A stretch of 64,000 nt of DNA, taken from contig JADJOB010000002.1 in assembly GCA_016714025.1 (NCBI GenBank), positions 2,388,001-2,452,000 on the forward strand. The letters run 5' to 3'. The translations under genes and the position numbers were made by a program. This stretch comes from Saprospiraceae bacterium. GTDB taxonomy: Bacteria > Bacteroidota > Bacteroidia > Chitinophagales > Saprospiraceae. Each line of letters begins with the position of its first letter. The first letter of the stretch is position 1. The notes under the pieces are model-generated. The model made no database searches, was not told where the DNA came from, and was given only the letters and a program-made list of their open reading frames with translations. Of the stretch, positions 32,495-40,939 are shown in pieces.

Positions 32495-34101
32495 GTGTAT
32501 GAAAATATTGCGGTTCCAGAAACCCAAGTATAAGTCAGATTTTGACTAGCCAAATACTTGCATTTCTGCTCTGATTTTACAGAAAATATCATTCCACCAG
32601 ATATTGTGAACGTTGTTGACGTTCCGTCATATTTTTTATTGGTTATCGTTCCAGATCCTCCTGTTTGGTATACAGTAAATGAGCTAAACTTTCCTAAGTT
32701 AAAAGTTACGGCACCCGCTACATTTTGAACTTGGTTTCCGTACATTCCTTTATATCGGCATCCTGCGATATCAGATATTTGATCGCAGGGAATCATTACA
32801 GAGGCCTCAGGTGGACACAGTACATTTTCGCCATATTGATTGATTGTATTTACAACTCCTCCTAATTCATTCCTGGTTACATCGTAGTATAAATAATCTT
32901 TGCAGTCTACAACTTCGAATGGATATTTACCACGATTAGTAGTAATTGAATCTAACATCAGATCAGTGTATTGACAAGTAATCACCCAACCATCAGAAGT
33001 AGACTTTGTATTTTCAACGGTAAATTTTCCGTAACGGTTTGTAGAAGCTAGCCACTTTTGAACGGTGTCTTGCAATTGTTTGTGATCAGGCTGGACCGTG
33101 GCAAAATAAGATCCGTTGATTGGAATGGTCGTTGTACCATTCATCATGTAAGAGATTGCTGTAATGGTATCCTTTGTTGGGATATGGCAATAATAAGTAC
33201 ACAGCGTGGAATCAGTACGAGCTATATAACAGTTTTGTGATGCTGGACGATCGCAATCATCTGATCGATTCGATTGGTAATTGCAATCTACACGACGGCC
33301 TAATAGTCCAAATGTTGATGCATCAGGATAAATTGGAGAAGTTCCGTAGTAAGGAAGTATGTAGTATACAGCACCGTTTTTTTCTTTACGAAATACTTCA
33401 CAAACTTCTTCTGTGTTAATGCCAGATACTACTGAATTACCACCGGATTTAATGATGTATGTTGGAATTGGATCTTTGAGATTAACTGAAAAATAAGCTT
33501 CATTTAAATTGATTCTCCAATTGTTGTCTACAACATGGATTTGAAAATCTAAAGCGTATTGGCCTTTCAAAGCCCAGGTCGATGTATCAATATAGTGGAT
33601 GCCTTTGCAGTTCATCCAATCTTTAATGTCATCAACAAAGCGAGTAGCTTCATTTGCAGTATTTCCGTAAGGATAGTTTAAAGGAATTGGAGTTTTAGAT
33701 TTACCAGGTCCGATACCTTCGCCCAGGAATTCCTCATAGAAAATTGCTGCTAAAAATATATCATCATGGTATGACGATACATCTGATATTGCAAGCTGCC
33801 ATTTTCTTTTATTACTGCTATTGGTAATGGTACGTAAGCGGCATTCACTTACACCATTCAATCTGAAACAAGGTATCACAGTGCCCGTAGGTGTATAAGT
33901 AGCCGTTCCGTCTGCAGTTTTCAGATACTCTGTTTTTAAATTGATGTTGACAATTTTTTGAAATTCAACTTGATTTGATGGACTAATTGAATCAACAAAA
34001 CAATAAGATTGAATTTCCATATCATAGTTTAATCCTGCCTGGCTGAAAGCTTGTGCAATAAACCAAAGCAGGATTAAACCGATTAATCCTAACTTTTTCA
34101 T
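32488..34101 (-). CDS. Secreted cysteine-rich virion protein with YTPTGT module
   Basis: 537 residues, signal peptide ending near AFSQ. The N-terminal domain carries a YTPTGT module (TATYTPTGTVIPC, about residues 66-78) also found in the next protein upstream. Mid-region has many Cys (RVDCNYQSNRSDDCDRP, CYIARTDSTLCTYYC). The C-terminal ~90 residues are Gly/Ser/Thr-rich beta structure. It is likely exported to the periplasm, disulfide-bonded and assembled as a spike or vertex protein. Not recognised as a known family. Confidence 0.6.
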   Translation of the reverse strand: MKKLGLIGLILLWFIAQAFSQAGLNYDMEIQSYCFVDSISPSNQVEFQKIVNINLKTEYLKTADGTATYTPTGTVIPCFRLNGVSECRLRTITNSSNKRKWQLAISDVSSYHDDIFLAAIFYEEFLGEGIGPGKSKTPIPLNYPYGNTANEATRFVDDIKDWMNCKGIHYIDTSTWALKGQYALDFQIHVVDNNWRINLNEAYFSVNLKDPIPTYIIKSGGNSVVSGINTEEVCEVFRKEKNGAVYYILPYYGTSPIYPDASTFGLLGRRVDCNYQSNRSDDCDRPASQNCYIARTDSTLCTYYCHIPTKDTITAISYMMNGTTTIPINGSYFATVQPDHKQLQDTVQKWLASTNRYGKFTVENTKSTSDGWVITCQYTDLMLDSITTNRGKYPFEVVDCKDYLYYDVTRNELGGVVNTINQYGENVLCPPEASVMIPCDQISDIAGCRYKGMYGNQVQNVAGAVTFNLGKFSSFTVYQTGGSGTITNKKYDGTSTTFTISGGMIFSVKSEQKCKYLASQNLTYTWVSGTAIFSYTW

Positions 34102-34122
34102 GGGGTATAGATTTTATTAAGA

Positions 34123-34884
34123 TTAGTCGCCTTTGCGGACTATTAAAAAAGTAGTGTTTCCATTAGTGGACGAATCATAATTAACTGAAGGGCAACCTAG
34201 CAATTCATTTGAAACGGGGTCTAATTGTGAATAACAAAACCACTTCATTCCAGGATATAAATCAATAGTGGTAGAGTTGCATGTGACTGTTCCTTTAACA
34301 GTTCCAATATTCATAATTTCGATAGAATGTTTTCCGGCTGGTGTCGAAATTACTCCTGTTGTATTTATAGCAGTTAAATTTATTAATGTTGTAGTAAGAC
34401 GATCAGCATAACCAGCACAGTAGCCATCCATAGGTGTACCAGTTGGGGTGTATGTTGCACCTGTAGACGCGTTAAATGTACCTAAATAAGATCTTTGAGT
34501 TGCTCCTGTAGAATTTTTAGTGCCAATTCTAATCAATACGAAGTAAGGTGTTCCACCTGTAGCCGTTACCCAGTCACAATGTTCCAGGGCTAAGTATTGG
34601 TATGTCGAATCAGGAAATGATCCGCCGGATGTACACGGTCCGCTTAAGATTGTAGATGTCGGAGTGTATGACGATCCATCTGGTTTATAATTGCCGATGG
34701 TTACAGCAGTTTGTCCAGGGCGGTGAACATCTAAGCGATAAAATGTTGTTGCTGTGGCTGAATCGCAAAGCCAACGTTGTTCATAGTCATAAACTTGACC
34801 TTGCAAACCTGCTTGAGCGTTTGCAGTAACTAATGCTGCAGTAAGTGCAAGCATTAAAAGTAAAAATTTAAAAATGTGTTTCAT
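34123..34884 (-). CDS. Secreted virion protein with two YTPTxT modules
   Basis: 253 residues with a clear signal peptide (LLLMLALTAALVTANAQ). Two repeats of a short module are seen: YKPDGSSYTPTSTILSGPC (about residues 64-82) and TGATYTPTGTPMDGYC (about 138-153). A C-terminal beta domain follows (HSIEIMNIGTVKGTVTC, YPGMKWFCYSQLDPV). Related by the module to the 537-residue protein encoded next. Probably a spike or base protein; no database family can be named from sight. Confidence 0.6.
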   Translation of the reverse strand: MKHIFKFLLLMLALTAALVTANAQAGLQGQVYDYEQRWLCDSATATTFYRLDVHRPGQTAVTIGNYKPDGSSYTPTSTILSGPCTSGGSFPDSTYQYLALEHCDWVTATGGTPYFVLIRIGTKNSTGATQRSYLGTFNASTGATYTPTGTPMDGYCAGYADRLTTTLINLTAINTTGVISTPAGKHSIEIMNIGTVKGTVTCNSTTIDLYPGMKWFCYSQLDPVSNELLGCPSVNYDSSTNGNTTFLIVRKGD

Positions 34885-34904
34885 TTTGGATATGGGTTTA
34901 TTGG

Positions 34905-35276
34905 TTAAATTGAATCGGGGTTAACTGCTGAATTCGAAGGATATGAAACCATGATTTCAATATCATCTCCAGGATTCGGAGTAACTATAATTTCTTTTGA
35001 TAATTCCCAGGTTTTAGTTACCGGATTTAATTGTGCGGTAAACGTATATGATCCACCGGGTCTTAATAATTCTGGATTTCCGGTACCATATTTAATTGTT
35101 GAATCAAACAAGCCTCTGGAAACAATAGTAACGATCATTGCTCCTGCAGGCACGGTTGTAGCTGCTGCAATTCTCCATTGCCTTGTTTTTGCAAAAGCAT
35201 TGTTGTATGGATCGGTTCCACCACCGGCTCCAGCTTGTCCGGCACTAACACTTATTCCGAACATCAAGCAAATCAT
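34905..35276 (-). CDS. Small secreted beta-rich virion protein
   Basis: 123 residues; signal peptide (MICLMFGISVSAG) then a Gly-rich start and beta strands with GAMIVTIVSRGLFD, LRPGGSYTFTAQLNP and DDIEIMVSYP. This layout (a G-turn, an LRPGG turn and a strand ending in Tyr/Phe) is shared with the neighbours at 34123 and 35273, suggesting a common beta-sandwich fold. Start overlaps the upstream stop by four bases. Confidence 0.55.
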   Translation of the reverse strand: MICLMFGISVSAGQAGAGGGTDPYNNAFAKTRQWRIAAATTVPAGAMIVTIVSRGLFDSTIKYGTGNPELLRPGGSYTFTAQLNPVTKTWELSKEIIVTPNPGDDIEIMVSYPSNSAVNPDSI

Positions 35277-35698
35277 GATAAAAAGATTCCTTGTGGTTGA
35301 TAAGATGAAGTGTATAGTTCACACAAAACAGATTCAATGATTTCCAAACGATTATTGCCAACAGCATTAAATGGATCTATAGGAAAATCGTAAGAGTAAA
35401 TTTGATAATTGAGATCTGTATTGTTTGATGATCCAAACTGCAGTGATGAGTTTGGAGTTAATTTAATATTGCCATTGATGTAGCAATCAGTAGTGCCAAC
35501 GTTTCTAAAAATGATAATGTTTCGAACGTTATCGATTTTACCATTTTTAAAAACAGCTGGACGTGTAAGTATGATAAATTCGTTTATGGGACGGCCATCT
35601 TTTGTTTTTAACTGTGCCCGTGGATTATCCTGGACTATGTTATTATTCCAAACCGGTAATTTGATTCCTACAATTTTTGCTATAACTGGATTCATCAT
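35273..35698 (-). CDS. Beta-rich virion protein without signal peptide
   Basis: 141 residues, no signal peptide. Beta pattern: IAKIVGIKLPVWNNNIV, FIILTRPAVFKNGKI, IIIFRNVGTTDCYINGNIKL. Candidate small jelly-roll or cement protein. Start ATG at 35698 follows the 239-residue gene by two bases. Function unknown; placement amid candidate capsid genes is the only guide. Confidence 0.55.
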   Translation of the reverse strand: MMNPVIAKIVGIKLPVWNNNIVQDNPRAQLKTKDGRPINEFIILTRPAVFKNGKIDNVRNIIIFRNVGTTDCYINGNIKLTPNSSLQFGSSNNTDLNYQIYSYDFPIDPFNAVGNNRLEIIESVLCELYTSSYQPQGIFLS

Positions 35699-35700
35699 AA

Positions 35701-36420
35701 TTATAAGTTTGATAAAAGTGATTTTGCCATTGCAGGATTTTTTTCAATCCATGCAGCAAGTTTTTGCATGCAACCTGGAACATCATCAAAATGATTTTGA
35801 ATGCGTGCAAGTGCATCATTAATTAAATCGATTTGTTGCTGTGTTAATTCGACTTGTTCAGGAGTGCCATTTATTGCGGTAGCAGGCATCTTTGCATTGA
35901 TTCCTAAAAATTTATTTATTACTCCAACCAGAATTTCTTCAAGCGGCATGTTGTCTCCAAGGCGGTTAAGTATGCGATTAATTCCTGATCCTGCATTTTT
36001 TTCAGCAAGTTGCTCTTCGAGTTCTCGAATGCGGCGATCCTTTTCCATGGATTCAATTTTAGCATTTACTTGTTCGCCAATGTGATCTTCCAGTGATTTG
36101 CCATTAATGCCAAATGGAGTTACTGCGTGGATTCCTTGTATACCTGCAACTTGATTTGCAAATTCAATAAATTCCGTAGCTCCTACTGAACTTCCCCATT
36201 TTTCGGTAACAAAAACTGTTAACCGACCTCCGGACGGAGATTTACGATTAAGTGTTGCTTGTAAAATTTCCCATGATTCTTCTAAGTCATGTGTATCACT
36301 ATTATAAGCAGCGCGATCTTTTAAATCTTTACCATGGCCATTCCATAATGACCAGAATGGTAATTTCATTTGAAAAAACCATTCTTTAACATCATTTACT
36401 GATCTCAGTGCTGCTTTCAT
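35701..36420 (-). CDS. Virion operon protein with central coiled coil
   Basis: 239 residues. The N-terminal ~100 residues include VKEWFFQMKLPFWSLWNGHGKDL, aromatic and soluble; residues ~120-145 form a charged coiled coil (IESMEKDRRIRELEEQLAEK), and the C-terminal helical part has TQQQIDLINDALARIQ and AAWIEKNPAMAKSLLSNL. It may be a scaffold or an internal virion protein. No family recognised. Six bases downstream of the beta-rich gene at 36427. Confidence 0.55.
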   Translation of the reverse strand: MKAALRSVNDVKEWFFQMKLPFWSLWNGHGKDLKDRAAYNSDTHDLEESWEILQATLNRKSPSGGRLTVFVTEKWGSSVGATEFIEFANQVAGIQGIHAVTPFGINGKSLEDHIGEQVNAKIESMEKDRRIRELEEQLAEKNAGSGINRILNRLGDNMPLEEILVGVINKFLGINAKMPATAINGTPEQVELTQQQIDLINDALARIQNHFDDVPGCMQKLAAWIEKNPAMAKSLLSNL

Positions 36421-36426
36421 AGTTGA

Positions 36427-36897
36427 TTACAGTGGATTTTGACAATTTGCGTCTTCATCAGGCAAATAATACCAAACCAAAACGAATGATTCATTTGCAG
36501 TGATGGTAACACCATCAGCAATTTGGATGTAAGAAGAATTTGGAACAATGCCTCCAGGGATTGATAGTTGCATGTATTCACCAACACCTGCAGTACCATC
36601 TGCTTTTTTAGAAGCAAGTGCAATCGGAAAATCCCTGAGTGTATCACGTTGGCCGGATCGGATTGTCAAAAAAGCTGCATCCATTACAACATCTGAAACG
36701 ATGGTTCGTCCTGATGGTGACTTGGAGTTAGTTAATTTTCGAATGACTGCAAGACCAATGATGTGCTTATTCTGAAGTAAGTTATTGTCATTTAATTGGA
36801 TACGACGTTGTCCATCCATGACCACTTCTTCAGTATGTGTATAACGTGCAGGATGCGCTCTGAAATGCGGATCCATTTGTTGCATAAGTCCATTCAT
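36427..36897 (-). CDS. Beta-rich protein, second capsid candidate
   Basis: 156 residues, no signal or membrane segment. Strand-rich: RRIQLNDNNLLQNKHIIGLAV, TIVSDVVMDAAFLTIRSGQ, EYMQLSIPGG, SYIQIADGVTIT and a last strand FVLVWYYLPDED. The spacing is compatible with a single jelly roll. It lies directly downstream of the 12-bp hairpin that follows the 268-residue gene. It may be a penton or minor capsid protein; that is inference from size, fold impression and place. Confidence 0.5.
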   Translation of the reverse strand: MNGLMQQMDPHFRAHPARYTHTEEVVMDGQRRIQLNDNNLLQNKHIIGLAVIRKLTNSKSPSGRTIVSDVVMDAAFLTIRSGQRDTLRDFPIALASKKADGTAGVGEYMQLSIPGGIVPNSSYIQIADGVTITANESFVLVWYYLPDEDANCQNPL

Positions 36898-36924
36898 GTT
36901 TTTGTTTTTAAAAGGATTTGAAAA

Positions 36925-36952
36925 TTAGGAGGCCTAAGGATAGGCCTCCTAA
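36925..36952 (-). terminator. Perfect hairpin after the candidate capsid gene
   Basis: Stem of 12 perfect base pairs, TTAGGAGGCCTA (36925-36936) and its complement (36941-36952), loop AGGA. On the minus strand it is followed by TTTTC. The weak T-run suggests partial termination or an mRNA-stabilising 3' end for the upstream, presumably abundant, capsid message. Confidence 0.75.
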
Positions 36953-36983
36953 TTCTAATTTATTTAAACCAAACGCAAGACGT

Positions 36984-37790
36984 TTATGCAGCGATTGGGC
37001 AGTTTCCTCCGCTGTTCATGAGGCCAGAGAAATTCCAACCATATAAATCAACTTCAAGTAAGTTGTAGTTTGCACCTCCTGCAATTGCAGCCTGGTACCC
37101 TTTCAACAATACTTTAAGTTGATTTACTTTATTGGTATCCATAACCAAGTTTGGAGCTGCTTGATGATAACCTTTGTCCTCTAAAGTTGGACCGTATGCA
37201 GGCCAGAATGGTTGAGCTGATGCTACCAATTCGTATTGTTGTCCAGGATTTCTGCGGAAGTTATCATTTAAGAATGACACAGTCCTTGCAGAATTGTCAG
37301 TCAAGATGTCGATGTTGCCATTAAACAATGCATACATTGAGTTAAGCTCATTGGCTACCGTTAAGTAGTTTGCATCTTCATGTGAAAACAATGGATACAA
37401 AAATTTATTCGTTGCATCCCATTTACGGTAACCTACACGAATAAATCCAACAAAGAATTCTACTTTATCAGGTAATAATTGCTCAAATGTTTGGATGTCA
37501 GTATTGGTTGCATTTTTATTTTTTGGATCCAATGTGTAAGAATTATTTGTATTGGATAATTCTTTTAACATTCTGCATGTGTATTGTTGCAATCCTAATT
37601 CTGAAATGTCCGAAACATTGTATTTAGCTTTGAAAGTTTCAACACAGCGAGAGAAAGCTGCACGAAGTGGATCTGGTGCCACTACCATCATAGAAGCACA
37701 TGCAATTGATTCATGATCGAAAATAAATCCGCATGCAAGGGATGCTACAATTGCAAGCACAAGGCCAAGATATGTTTTTAAATTTTTCAC
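36984..37790 (-). CDS. Candidate major capsid protein
   Basis: 268 residues. The N-terminus has a hydrophobic stretch (YLGLVLAIVASLACGFIF) that could be a signal or membrane segment; the remainder is soluble. Segments: DPLRAAFSRCVETFKAKYNV, NKFLYPLFSHEDANYL, NSMYALFNGNIDI, SFLNDNFRRNPGQQYELV and LLEVDLYGWNFSG. No recognised family. It is the central gene of the virion operon, flanked by basic DNA-packing peptides upstream and a perfect 12-bp hairpin downstream, the pattern expected for the most abundant structural protein. The assignment is inference. Confidence 0.45.
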   Translation of the reverse strand: MKNLKTYLGLVLAIVASLACGFIFDHESIACASMMVVAPDPLRAAFSRCVETFKAKYNVSDISELGLQQYTCRMLKELSNTNNSYTLDPKNKNATNTDIQTFEQLLPDKVEFFVGFIRVGYRKWDATNKFLYPLFSHEDANYLTVANELNSMYALFNGNIDILTDNSARTVSFLNDNFRRNPGQQYELVASAQPFWPAYGPTLEDKGYHQAAPNLVMDTNKVNQLKVLLKGYQAAIAGGANYNLLEVDLYGWNFSGLMNSGGNCPIAA

Positions 37791-37828
37791 GGTTACGATT
37801 TTGAGTTGATTAATTAATGAAATTGAAA

Positions 37829-38308
37829 TTATGCGAATACGCTAGTGTGTGTGACTTCCTGAGCACAACCAACGCGCGTATGACCGCCAGCAATGAGTGG
37901 TCTTTGACGGGGTTCTAAAAGCCCATTCAATCCACCTGCTAATGCAGCTGGAGACGTTGATGGAAAAAATTTAGTGGTCAGATCGATGACTCCACCTGCC
38001 ATAAGACCGTTTGCGATGTTTCCAACGGTACCTTTTTTGGATCCTAGAAATAAACCGATGCCAATTTTTGCAATTGATGCAACGGTTGCATTATTCTGAA
38101 CCACGGTTAGATTGTTCAAGATGTTACTCGCAAACAACCCACCCGCCACTTCCAATGCGGGTTGGAAGTTTTTGAAATTGAGTTTTTTCATGCTTAATGA
38201 ATTTATACGTGATTTAGATTTGTTACGATGAGAGCGTCTGCGTCTACCAATTCCACTTACAGCAGATTTGCGGGCACAAGACTTACAGGCTATGTTTCCA
38301 GAGCACAT
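37829..38308 (-). CDS. Basic and hydrophobic virion protein
   Basis: 159 residues. N-terminal Cys cluster (CSGNIACKSCARKS) and strongly basic stretch (GRRRRSHRNKSKSR), then glycine-rich hydrophobic segments (VAGGLFASNIL, IAKIGIGLFLG, NIANGLMAGGVIDL). An in-frame ATG at 38191 would omit the basic part. The mix suggests a protein that bridges genome and membrane inside a virion. Starts three bases after the preceding basic protein gene. Confidence 0.55.
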   Translation of the reverse strand: MCSGNIACKSCARKSAVSGIGRRRRSHRNKSKSRINSLSMKKLNFKNFQPALEVAGGLFASNILNNLTVVQNNATVASIAKIGIGLFLGSKKGTVGNIANGLMAGGVIDLTTKFFPSTSPAALAGGLNGLLEPRQRPLIAGGHTRVGCAQEVTHTSVFA

Positions 38309-38311
38309 GAC

Positions 38312-38575
38312 TTAAGATTTTTTCTTATTACGTGTGAATGTGCAATAGCCACCTGCAGGATTTTTCTTCACAAATGCAGATTTACCTGCACGTTTAGAAG
38401 AATTGGCAGATGCCTGAGCAGCTGCTTTTGTTTTACTGCAGGATTTTCTGGTGTAAACCTTACCAAATAATTTGGCCGTTGCACCAATTGCTTTTCGCGC
38501 CGCTGGTTTGCGAGCTACTTTGCGACGACCGGTAGTTGATTTTTTACGGCGTCCGATAGAAGATTTTTTTGCCAT
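38312..38575 (-). CDS. Histone-like very basic peptide
   Basis: 87 residues with roughly a third Lys or Arg (GRRKKSTTGRRKVARKPAARK; KTKAAAQASANSSKRAGK). Composition resembles histone H1-like and viral core-packing peptides. Three Cys. With the 38-residue peptide at 38602 and the basic N-terminus of the next gene, it forms a trio of basic proteins at the start of the capsid block, suggesting genome condensation inside the particle. Confidence 0.7.
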   Translation of the reverse strand: MAKKSSIGRRKKSTTGRRKVARKPAARKAIGATAKLFGKVYTRKSCSKTKAAAQASANSSKRAGKSAFVKKNPAGGYCTFTRNKKKS

Positions 38576-38601
38576 GATATGATTTTTGAGTTGATAAAAA
38601 T

Positions 38602-38718
38602 TTATGTTTTGGCTTTATTGGATTGAGGTCCTTTAGAAGCTTTTGGTTTTACCTTCGGAGTTGGTTTGCTTGAAGCAACCGGCTCCACATTGCGAGTTCT
38701 GCGACGTCTTTGTCTCAT
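38602..38718 (-). CDS. 38-residue basic peptide
   Basis: Short open frame on the minus strand: ATG at 38716-38718, TAA at 38602-38604. It begins MRQRRRRTRN and continues with a Lys/Pro/Ser-rich tail (SKPTPKVKPKASKGPQ). It lies nine bases after the transglutaminase-like gene and 26 bases before the histone-like gene, filling a gap in an otherwise gapless operon. The composition, matching its neighbour, supports a real gene. Confidence 0.6.
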   Translation of the reverse strand: MRQRRRRTRNVEPVASSKPTPKVKPKASKGPQSNKAKT

Positions 38719-38727
38719 GATTAGAAT

Positions 38728-40401
38728 TTATTTTTTAAGAATTTGAGGTACTACAAATAAAGCAGCTGCACCACCCAGGATCCAGGGCAGGTAATCAGTG
38801 AATGAACTATCATCTAAACCAGATCCAGGTCCACCTGGGATACCTGAATCAAATCCAGACCAATCGGGACCATCTGCAGAAAACTCTGGAGATCCATATC
38901 CTCGATTGGAAGCTTCAAACGCAAGTTTGCGTTTATCCTTCATGTCGTTTTTAAATTGCTGTGCAGCTTTAATAGCTGCAGTCAAAAGGCCAATTAATGC
39001 AACTGCAATTGTTACAGGTTCATTAATTCGTGCTCTTGGATCGTTTAATTTTGATGCATTCTTCAAAATATCAATGCTATCTTTTGGAGTGATTTTATTT
39101 AAATCTGGTTTGGTTGCATTTTCTGCCATGATTCCATTTTCAACCATGATGCGAACATTGGACCGGTCGATGTATGCAAGCTGGCCAATGGAAGTAATTG
39201 CCAGTTTATGCAAAACAGTTTTGGTACCTACTGTATTAGGAGCTTCATTGGGTTTATCCACAAACTCATACAGTACGTGGTGTGAAGTTTTGCCAATGCG
39301 CTTATCTACAAGTTTTGCAAACTCCTGGCTTAATGCGCATTCGTCAAGATCCTTGTAGATTTTATTTCGCCATTCTCCAAGCTCCTTGTATCGTTTTCCA
39401 TCTCGTTTATATGGATCTTGAAAAGACAATTGATTGAATTCTGATAGTAATTTTTTATTCTCAGGTGTGTTTAAAATATCATTGCAATTTTCAGGATACT
39501 TACCAGGACGTTCATAGGGAATTTCACCAATTCGATAATGGGTACCATTGATTCGAATATTTTTTGAGGCTTGCTGAATTTGCTCAATTAATATATTTAA
39601 ACGAGGATCTATGTAGCCGGTTGGCAATGTATTGTTGTAATGAAAGTTTCCACGCTTTGCCTGAAAAATAATGTTACGTGCTTTTTGTAAGATTCCATCC
39701 GGATCACCATAAAATGATATCAGGATCCGTAGTTGCTCATCGAGTAGTTCCAGGGTAAGTAGGCCTCCTGTCAATGTAGTGATGTTGATATTGCGTTTAG
39801 GTGCAATGCCTTTAGGAGCATCAGCAATGCGCTGTGCTATTGTTGGTCGTGCATTGCCGATGATTGCAATTTTACCAGGTCCGCTTAATTGATATATTCG
39901 TGTAGGCATTTTATCCCATTTTTTTGTGTAATCAGCTTCATCATCATATTTTGTGTGAACTGAGTCGATAATAATTTCTCGACCTTTTAGATGTGCAATC
40001 ACATAGACATGCGTAGGATCCGAATTTTGATTGTATGAAGTAAATCGGTATTTATACCGAACTCCAATGCATCGTAAAACAGAAGCGACGAAAAGACTAA
40101 AACTCTTACAATCTCCAAATCCATCCTTCCAGGTGACACGCGGATCTTTTACTTTTTCATAGCCTGGTTTATCTGCTATGTATTTGATGTTTTTACGCAC
40201 CCAATACCACAAATCATAAAGTCCTTCATAGGTCGGTTCAAACTGTTGAGCAAAATCACACATGTAATTGCTCATCTTTCGATCCGATGACATGATGACA
40301 TTTATTATGTCCCAGGTATTGCCATCCTTATGTCTTAAGACATTTTCACCATCCGGCTGAGGGATTAAGCTTGTATCAATAGATACTTTGCTTATACTCA
40401 T
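38728..40401 (-). CDS. Transglutaminase-like protein with C-terminal membrane segments
   Basis: 557 residues. Residues ~55-150 form a transglutaminase-like papain fold with the triad Cys98 in FGDCKSFSLF, His131 in PTHVYVIAHL and Asp146 in EIIIDSVH. The middle is unassigned. The C-terminal region has one hydrophobic helix (VTIAVALIGLLTAAIKAA), a Gly/Asp-rich linker, and a last membrane segment (LPWILGGAAALFVVPQIL). It may be a maturation protease or a cross-linking or wall-cutting enzyme carried in the virion membrane. Start overlaps the upstream stop by four bases. Confidence 0.8.
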   Translation of the reverse strand: MSISKVSIDTSLIPQPDGENVLRHKDGNTWDIINVIMSSDRKMSNYMCDFAQQFEPTYEGLYDLWYWVRKNIKYIADKPGYEKVKDPRVTWKDGFGDCKSFSLFVASVLRCIGVRYKYRFTSYNQNSDPTHVYVIAHLKGREIIIDSVHTKYDDEADYTKKWDKMPTRIYQLSGPGKIAIIGNARPTIAQRIADAPKGIAPKRNINITTLTGGLLTLELLDEQLRILISFYGDPDGILQKARNIIFQAKRGNFHYNNTLPTGYIDPRLNILIEQIQQASKNIRINGTHYRIGEIPYERPGKYPENCNDILNTPENKKLLSEFNQLSFQDPYKRDGKRYKELGEWRNKIYKDLDECALSQEFAKLVDKRIGKTSHHVLYEFVDKPNEAPNTVGTKTVLHKLAITSIGQLAYIDRSNVRIMVENGIMAENATKPDLNKITPKDSIDILKNASKLNDPRARINEPVTIAVALIGLLTAAIKAAQQFKNDMKDKRKLAFEASNRGYGSPEFSADGPDWSGFDSGIPGGPGSGLDDSSFTDYLPWILGGAAALFVVPQILKK

Positions 40402-40844
40402 GCAAATGGATTGATTTCCTTATCAATAGGGAAATCAACACCTTTTACAGTGAGATATCCTCGGATCCTGACACCTTGCAAATATTTACCACTTTTGATA
40501 ATGTCTGCAATGGATGAACTGAGGTTTATTAGATTTAAAGCTGATTTTACACTTACAATGCTGATCCTGTGAGGCTCGATGACAACAGAACTGGAAATAT
40601 TGATTGGAGCAAGTTCATTATTACCGTATGTCATGTATCCTGAAAATGCATCCAGAGGTAGTGCATAGGATGTATTGTTGCGGACATGAAGATTTAAGGT
40701 AAAAGGCACTCCGGTCAGGCTAACTTTTCCGAAGCTTAATGTTGCCTTATCAAGGCTAAGATTGTTTGAGATGTGCTTAGAAGCACTGGTAAAAAGCCAG
40801 TAACCGAATGCGCCAATGCCGATAAGAGCCAGTAGGTTTTTCAA
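40398..40844 (-). CDS. LEA14/WHy-like protein with N-terminal membrane anchor
   Basis: 148 residues; N-terminal hydrophobic segment (LLALIGIGAFGYWLF), then strands GKVSLTGVPFTLNLHVRNNT, PLDAFSGYMTYGNNELAPI and GVRIRGYLTVKGVDFPID. The alternation of an N-x-(S/T)-rich strand and a later polar-strand resembles LEA14/water-stress beta sandwiches. Likely a membrane-anchored virion protein. It is the second gene of the long minus-strand operon. Confidence 0.55.
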   Translation of the reverse strand: MKNLLALIGIGAFGYWLFTSASKHISNNLSLDKATLSFGKVSLTGVPFTLNLHVRNNTSYALPLDAFSGYMTYGNNELAPINISSSVVIEPHRISIVSVKSALNLINLSSSIADIIKSGKYLQGVRIRGYLTVKGVDFPIDKEINPFA

Positions 40845-40939
40845 ATAGAACTTTTAAATGAAAAAACGTTAGGCTACGAAATTACCATTGACAAAGTGGA
40901 AATTGCCAATCAGAGCGAATTAACAGAAGTTAACCTGAG

